From positions 27,036,117 through 27,100,116 of the forward strand of contig CM060174.1 in assembly GCA_030549775.1 (NCBI GenBank): a stretch of DNA of 64,000 bases, written 5' to 3'. This DNA is from Tamarix chinensis (lineage: Eukaryota; Streptophyta; Magnoliopsida; Caryophyllales; Tamaricaceae). Position numbers and translations under genes: made by a program. Positions 60,201 through 64,000 of the stretch are shown one piece after another; within the stretch, counting starts at the first letter, position 1; the number at the start of each line of letters is the position of its first letter. The notes beneath the pieces were generated by a model that was not told the DNA's origin, ran no database searches, and was given only the letters and a program-made list of their open reading frames with translations.

Positions 60201-62550
60201 CAAAATTACCATTTTCATATTTTTTGAACCTCTAATAGCAGGTTAAACGATACTTTCTCTTGGTTAGGGACAAAGCCAAACTGTCTAGCTACATGTGGAA
60301 AATGAAGATTCCTTTTTATGGTCCTTGGGATTTTTTCGTTTTTCATTTCTTCTTAGCTCAATTAAATGCACTCTCTCTTAATCACCTTTAATAGCAGGCT
60401 AACCCTTTTTTTCTGGCAGCAATTTTTGACTGGCTAAGGACAAACCGACATGTGAAAAATCATAATTCCTTCCCTCCAGCCATTGATTTCTTCATCCTAA
60501 TGTTGCACTGAACACCGAAAGTGAAAGAAGAATGAAATAAGGAAACATGAAAGGAATTGTGAGAGAATTCAACTGCATTAGGGGAAAAAATATATTCTGA
60601 AATTCTCCTTTCACACCAACATCTTCTTTCTTTATTAGTGCTTTTTCTTCTTTCTCTCACTATCTCAATAATTTCAGGGAAACTCAGCATTCTTCAATCT
60701 AACCACAAAACACTCGCTTTTGCTCCTTTTCTCTTCTTCTCACCCCAACCGTACATTCCATTTGCATTCTTCAGCCCACTCTCTCTCTTTCACCTTTACC
60801 TCTCTTCCTCTCTGTAATTTTTCATTTTCTTAAGATTTTGCCTGCACAATTTTAATTTTGATCTCTCTCGTCAACTTCACCTTCATATTCACTGTAATCA
60901 TCATCCCTTTCAATTCTATCTGTATTGGTACTGTCAATTTAGGGTTTCTAATTTTCATTCAGTTTTGGTTTTACGTGTTGTTAATATTTAAACTCCAAAT
61001 TATAAGTGGTCTAATTTTTCATATTGCTGTGGTATGTTTCTTGGGGCGTTGCTCTCTCTCTGTTAGTTTGTTGGAAATGATGGGTTTGTGCATCAAGGCA
61101 GGAGGAGACCCAACGACTTGTGGTCTTATCTGCTGAAGAGGCAGCTTGGGCTGAGCATGCGGTGCTCTCGACCAGATATGGAGTTCTGCTGCCTTTTTTT
61201 ACTAGTCTCCATGTTCTTCCAGTTTAATCTCCTCATCCTCCTTTTGCCTTCATCACATTCTTCTTATCAGGACTGTTTTTATGCAGTTTGCGGCCGCCCC
61301 ACAAAGACTTCTTGTGCTAGGTACAAAACAAAATGGTATTAGGATATAAATGAGCGATTAGGATCCGAATTGTTGACTAGGTGAGGTAGAGTATAGTTTA
61401 ACCTGCTATTGTAGTTTAATGAGAGATATGGACTAATTTAGCAAAGAATAAATCTGTAAGGATTAAATTGACCTTTTTTTTTTTTTTAAATTTCAGGAAC
61501 CAAAATAAGAAAAATGATATTTTAAAGGAACCATTTTCTCTGTACTCAAAAGATTGTTACTGCATATTTTGAGGATAAACTTTGACCATTAAATTCTTTC
61601 AAAATGAAATATAATATATTATGATATGAAAAATATAGTTATTATATTCATATTAAAAAATATTTATATATATATATATATTTGTTATCAATATATACTA
61701 AAAATATTAAAAGTCCAAATTTATTCTCGAAATATGCAGCGGCAATTTTTTGAATATGGAGGGAGTAATAAATATTATTTAACTCTTTTGATTGCATCAT
61801 AGTGATTACATAAAGGGCGGGAGTCAGATAAATTTTCTCTACTGTATGGGTCAACGAAGTGTATGCTAACTTGCTAAGTTCTTCTTGTAGCCTGTGGAAT
61901 AGATGAAGCCCTCTAGGCCATCATAAGTTTTGTCCCTTTGAAGTCTCAGTCTCTCAGGTGGCTGGGCTAAGGTTTTGCTGGTGAATTGAAGTGAAAAACT
62001 GTTGAAGAGTATCTGAAGCTGTTATCCTTTCTCTCCTGTAAATTCTTTGTAGTGTTTTGAAGTTCATGAAGTCATTATCCTTCCTCAGTTGAATGGGTTG
62101 GAAAGTGTTCTGCACCCCACCAATTATATTTTCATAAATAAAATGCAAATATGTGCATTTATCCCTAAAAATCAACTTTAGGTCATTTTCTGGTTGCCCT
62201 TAACCGATTGACCATTTTGCTCAGTGGCATTCTATTTTTTGTATTGTTTCTGCTTTGATCTAATGCACATTTTGCCTCCCAATAAATTCTGCCAGTTTCC
62301 ATTCCTCACCCCCTGGATATATGTATTTCTTAATTCCTAACTCTGCATTTTGTTTGTTTGTTCCTTCTATGATGGATAATTATGAAGTTACTTGTATTAA
62401 TGAGGAAAAACTTGAAGAATTTCACATGGTTTAATGTTGGTGCATCAGTCTGAGCTACTATGTTGTTGACACCGGTTTTCTTTCTGTTTTAGGTTAATTG
62501 ATTTGGTCCACCAGGAGCTATCATTGGCTGACCAGTTCTCAAAGCTGAAG
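42104..62550 (+). CDS. UGGT: UDP-glucose:glycoprotein glucosyltransferase, exons 1-9 (N-terminal 464 codons; gene continues right)
   Basis: UGGT is the ER-lumenal folding sensor that re-glucosylates N-glycans of misfolded glycoproteins so that calnexin and calreticulin rebind them. Joined exons are 42104-42261, 43688-44137, 44233-44386, 47305-47476, 47734-47807, 58793-58889, 58991-59103, 59191-59306 and 62493-62550; all visible introns are GT-AG and keep frame. Residues 9-25 are a hydrophobic signal-peptide core. Family-typical stretches follow: R-N-V-Q-V-A and [20 protein letters not shown] (about residue 113), [36 protein letters not shown] and D-L-G-H-Q-T-A-Q. By family knowledge this covers the first thioredoxin-like domains; the GT24 catalytic domain lies outside. 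Arabidopsis EBS1 is the plant counterpart. No break was found in the visible exons. Confidence 0.95.
42262..43687 (+). other. UGGT intron 1
   Basis: 1426 bp. It contains a CA microsatellite at 43201-43220. No other feature was seen. Confidence 0.85.
43201..43220. repeat. CA dinucleotide microsatellite in UGGT intron 1
   Basis: Ten uninterrupted CA units. Confidence 0.9.
43688..44137 (+). CDS. UGGT: UGGT exon 2
   Basis: The acceptor is TTGACAG. The split Gly codon (GG+A) leads into E-L-L-S-R-E. This is the largest visible exon (450 bp) and carries the conserved S-A-S-P-R-L-V-L-Y block and a C-C-W-V-D-T-G segment. A Ser/Asp/Glu-rich insert precedes the C-C-W-V. The donor is GTAAGT at 44138. 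Confidence 0.93.
44233..44386 (+). CDS. UGGT: UGGT exon 3
   Basis: The acceptor is TTGCCAG. It encodes A-G-E-P-F through [12 protein letters not shown] to A-A-K-E. It ends in phase 0 before GTGTAC. Confidence 0.93.
44387..47304 (+). other. UGGT intron 3
   Basis: 2918 bp. It contains the hAT-type MITE at 46863-47180 and a short poly-C/GGGG run near 45917-45930. No other gene was seen. Confidence 0.85.
46863..47180. mobile_element. hAT-type MITE in UGGT intron 3 (318 bp)
   Basis: It starts TAGGGCTGTAAACGAGC and ends with the inverted counterpart (GCTCATTTACGGCCCTA). It is flanked by perfect 8-bp duplications CTGTTTAG (46855-46862 and 47181-47188). The 8-bp duplication and TAGGG-type termini fit non-autonomous hAT elements. 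The interior is dense in CGAGCCGAGC and GCTCGTTTAA motifs in both orientations, so the whole element can fold back. It has no coding capacity. Confidence 0.9.
47305..47476 (+). CDS. UGGT: UGGT exon 4
   Basis: The acceptor is CTACCAG. It encodes [12 protein letters not shown] through G-Y-G-V-E-L-A to D-D-S-T-I-K-K. The donor is GTGAGT. Confidence 0.93.
47734..47807 (+). CDS. UGGT: UGGT exon 5
   Basis: The acceptor is ATGGCAG. It encodes [20 protein letters not shown]. It ends in phase 0 at the donor GTACTT, which opens the 11-kb intron 5. Confidence 0.93.
49256..49510 (-). repeat. Copia 3' LTR (left side)
   Basis: It starts TGATAG on the plus strand. The inner end is decayed; the polypurine tract on the minus strand is GAGGTGGAGAG, read from 49520 to 49510. 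The inner boundary is approximate. Confidence 0.75.
49519..51106 (-). pseudogene. Copia reverse transcriptase and RNase H
   Basis: The RT N-terminal part (51106-50654) shows the copia signature [12 protein letters not shown], then [16 protein letters not shown] and D-Y-T-K-T-F-A-P-V. The catalytic Y-V-D-D-I segment lies near 50405-50385 in another frame. The RNase H tail (49848-49519) has the [10 protein letters not shown] segment and V-A-D-S-L-T-K just before the LTR. Several frameshifts separate these parts. Confidence 0.88.
51582..53364 (-). pseudogene. Copia pre-integrase and integrase remnant, split by a MITE
   Basis: Pre-integrase region at 53364-53152: [17 protein letters not shown]. 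Integrase core at 52738-52427: [20 protein letters not shown], with the catalytic Glu in the last motif. The 605-bp MITE (51822-52426) then interrupts the coding region. The following SH3-like domain (51821-51582) has P-I-R-I-F and A-K-R-C-I-F-L-R-Y. Confidence 0.85.
51822..52426. mobile_element. 605-bp MITE (hAT-like) nested in the copia element
   Basis: It starts TGGGGTGTTCATAG and ends CATGAAAAACCCTA, an imperfect terminal inverted repeat. Both sides carry GTTGAAAAT (51813-51821 and 52427-52435), an 8-9 bp duplication. The interior is AT-rich with inverted GGATATCTAA-like and GATCGG-like pieces and has no coding region. It interrupts copia coding sequence, so it is younger than the copia insertion. 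Confidence 0.82.
53491..54414 (-). pseudogene. Copia gag remnant
   Basis: The N-terminal part (54414-54079) starts at an ATG and has the copia gag signature [12 protein letters not shown]. The next parts are frame-shifted (53939-53637, then 53727-53491). The zinc knuckle [10 protein letters not shown] has lost its final Cys (Tyr in its place). Confidence 0.85.
54449..54460 (-). other. Copia primer-binding site
   Basis: The minus strand reads TGGTATCAAAGT directly after the 5' LTR, close to the initiator-methionine tRNA site TGGTATCAGAGC. Confidence 0.75.
54461..54732 (-). repeat. Copia 5' LTR (right side)
   Basis: 272 bp, TGATAG to TTACA on the plus strand, followed by the ATTGA duplication. 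It shares TACATAAATAAG, GATTCCTAATAAATAGGAAG and AATAGTAAGCAACAACTC with the left LTR. Confidence 0.88.
56535..57388. repeat. GGGTTGGG-rich degenerate repeat, possibly a hAT-like element
   Basis: It starts TAGGGGTGACAATC and ends AAATGTCATCATTA, which are weakly inverted to each other. Many GGGTTGGGTT, GGGTCGG and GGTCAAT units fill the interior except an AT-rich centre (56930-57140). No matching duplication flanks it (left AATGGTAT, right ATCTTTCT), so the boundaries are tentative. Confidence 0.4.
57389..58060 (-). pseudogene. RTE-type LINE reverse transcriptase remnant
   Basis: Read on the minus strand with frame shifts, pieces match plant RTE-clade reverse transcriptase in order: I-Q-S-C-N-N (near 57880), R-S-T-I-K-A-I-H and R-Q-L-I-K-R (near 57770), L-H-M-V then L-E-K-V-Y (near 57710), and [10 protein letters not shown] with an H-D-I-V-F in place of the catalytic D-D (57540-57460), then S-K-G-F-K-L. 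It is short and heavily mutated. The upstream boundary is uncertain. Confidence 0.6.
58793..58889 (+). CDS. UGGT: UGGT exon 6
   Basis: The acceptor is TGTGCAG. It encodes [15 protein letters not shown] through D-T-L-D-V-W-E-L-K. The donor is GTATTG. Confidence 0.93.
58991..59103 (+). CDS. UGGT: UGGT exon 7
   Basis: The acceptor is CCTTCAG. The split Asp codon leads into [19 protein letters not shown]. It ends S-S-L-S-R-M-K before GTACAA. Confidence 0.93.
59191..59306 (+). CDS. UGGT: UGGT exon 8
   Basis: The acceptor is ATTGTAG. It encodes [10 protein letters not shown] through [13 protein letters not shown] to D-I-D-L-Y. The donor is GTAAGA. Confidence 0.93.
59307..62492 (+). other. UGGT intron 8
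   Basis: 3186 bp. It holds the inverted-repeat MITE at 61544-61767, a TA repeat within it (about 61664-61680) and a GC-richer patch at 61080-61200 with a coding-like frame of unknown origin. 60600-60850 is pyrimidine-rich. No host gene was supported. Confidence 0.85.
61544..61767. mobile_element. Stowaway-like MITE in UGGT intron 8 (224 bp)
   Basis: The right end GGAGGGAGTA is the common plant MITE terminus (TACTCCCTCC). TGCATATTTTGAGGATAAAC near the left end is inverted relative to GTTTATTCTCGAAATATGCA-like sequence near the right end, with few mismatches. The left terminus has drifted to TACTCAAAAG. It is bounded by TA on both sides. Confidence 0.65.
62493..62550 (+). CDS. UGGT: UGGT exon 9
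   Basis: The acceptor is GTTTTAG. It encodes [19 protein letters not shown]. The donor is GTATCA at 62551. The next exon was not found before the window ends. Confidence 0.92.
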
Positions 62551-64000
62551 GTATCATGCTAAATTAGTCTCTGGAACATTGCATAACTTGGCTTACTACT
62601 GCTGTTGTGATTGACGTGACCAGGTTTTTGCACCTGTATATGTCCTGCCTTTCTATATTTGTTATGGGTCATAGATGAAGTTTGTGTGCATCGATTTGGT
62701 GTGATTATTTTTGTGTCATATTAGTTTGCTGTGGGAGGAGTTGGGTTCAAAAATGTAGATTGTTTGTTATTCACTTTTCAAGTTGGTGCCCGATGGTAAA
62801 GTCATAGTTGTGGTCTTAGCCTTGATCATGGTGTCACGGTATTGGATTGTCTTGAACTATGACTTTATAGCATTTTTATCATCATGTGTTATCGTCATCT
62901 TCATAATTGCAGTTTTAGTATGATCTTTTATTTGATAATTACATATCAGCAAATGTCAGTTTATATCTGTTAATATCCTATTTCATGGTATTTGTTGCCC
63001 TGACTAGTTTGTAATGTTAGTCATGCTTACACTAGAGAGGGTGTTACTATTCATCAAGCGTCTCCTTGTTTTTATTGTTTTCCTTGGTTATAATTTTTTT
63101 CTTTCTAATTTCCGACGTTGTTGTGTTGATGAGAACTAGTTTATGCTTCCTTTGCAATGCATGAATGTTTTTATGTAATCAAGAAAATATTAAATATCCT
63201 TAAAATATAGTGAGTAATGTGATAGCTATATTGTTGATGTGGATAATTTTTTGATCTATTAGATGAACAAATAGTAATATAAATTTATAATCTATGCTAA
63301 AAAACATATTTAAAAATTTAATTATGATGATATTGTTCTGCACACTATGAATTTATTTACTATATTTTGAAATTCTGAATATAATTTTAGAAAGCTTTTT
63401 AAGGCAAAAAGTGTACATTAAATATGAAAAAAATTATGAGGGTAAAATTAAAGTATATTCGTAAAACTTATTTTAAGAATGTTTTATATATTACGATGGT
63501 AAATTTTACTTTTGATAAAATAGAGTACAACTCGTATTTTTTAAGATATTTGTTTGTAGAAAAATGCATATCGTTGATAATAAAGGAAACATTGATGATT
63601 AACTTAACTATTATGATGATATGGATATATTTGTTTATTAGTTTGGGAATATTTGCTTAAGAAATTGCTCCTTCTGTTTCAGGCTTATCTCTTTTCAACA
63701 CGAAGCTTAAGAATTATTAAAGTTTAGAATAACCAATGTCTAAATTCTAAAATGACAAGATTTCTGGTATTAGAACTTGAGCATCTTTATTGCTGTGAAA
63801 TTCATTAATAAGGCGGGGAGAGGGTAGATTAGGAAATATAGTATTAAATTTTTGTCTTTTTTGTAAAAGGACATATATTGTGAAACAAAATTGAATGTGA
63901 AATGGAGGGAGTAACACTTTAATTTTTAATTATGAAGAGGATGAAGTAATACTAATTGTTTGAGATATTAGTGGCCCCATTGAATTTTGTGATAAGATAA
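62551..64000 (+). other. UGGT intron 9 (incomplete)
   Basis: The intron opens at GTATCA and runs beyond the window. It contains the MITE at 63665-63916. No following exon was recognised. Confidence 0.75.
63665..63916. mobile_element. Stowaway-like MITE in UGGT intron 9 (about 250 bp)
   Basis: The left end TTGCTCCTTCTGTTTCA and the inverted right end TTACTCCCTCCATTTCA match at 13 of 17 positions. The right end is the typical GGAGGGAGTAA. Non-coding; the target TA is visible only on the right. Confidence 0.6.

Noticed and set aside
63683..63720. TTTCAG followed by GCTTATC as a possible UGGT exon 10 acceptor
   Set aside because: The translation has no similarity to the next expected UGGT segment and meets a stop soon. 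It lies inside a MITE.

Overview
This is a plant (angiosperm, probably non-grass) nuclear genome window. It is AT-rich, full of nested LTR retrotransposons, LINE remnants and MITEs, and holds one recognisable host gene whose exons follow plant GT-AG rules. No bacterial features, rRNA, tRNA or CRISPR array were seen.

Left part (1-22 kb): a decayed LINE is the oldest layer. Its ORF1 piece (5851-6452) and ORF2 piece (18504-22017) are separated by a complete Ty3/gypsy element (6453-18503) with two 838-bp LTRs and the target duplication ATGAT. The gypsy integrase is itself split by a 5.15-kb LTR-like element, B (11707-16860, duplication ATAGA). The LINE is also cut on the left by a related element, A (1-5850, continuing beyond the window), which carries a solo LTR of the gypsy family (3424-4293).

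Middle (22-42 kb): AT-rich decayed sequence with LTR-retrotransposon 3' motifs on the minus strand (24.5-27.1 kb). Then comes a third LTR-like element, C (29620-38698, duplication GAAAT), interrupted by a fourth, D (29651-33896, duplication TATAT). Next is a degenerate Mutator-like transposase remnant (38.7-40.5 kb, minus strand). A, B, C and D show no retroviral protein domains. They share an unusual architecture: near-inverted TGTAAYACCCC-type ends, a GC-rich block, ATT-triplet arrays (A-C), tandem repeats containing a CCGATCCACCGG motif, and a hairpin beside one end.

Right part (42.1-64 kb): the first nine exons (464 codons) of UDP-glucose:glycoprotein glucosyltransferase (UGGT, EBS1 in Arabidopsis) on the plus strand; the gene continues past the right edge. 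Its introns are TE traps. Intron 3 holds a 318-bp hAT-type MITE with a perfect 8-bp duplication. Intron 5 (about 11 kb) holds an antisense Ty1/copia element that carries its own 605-bp MITE, plus a GGGTT-rich repeat and an RTE-type LINE remnant. Introns 8 and 9 hold short inverted-repeat MITEs. Apart from UGGT, no open reading frame in the window looks like an intact functional gene.
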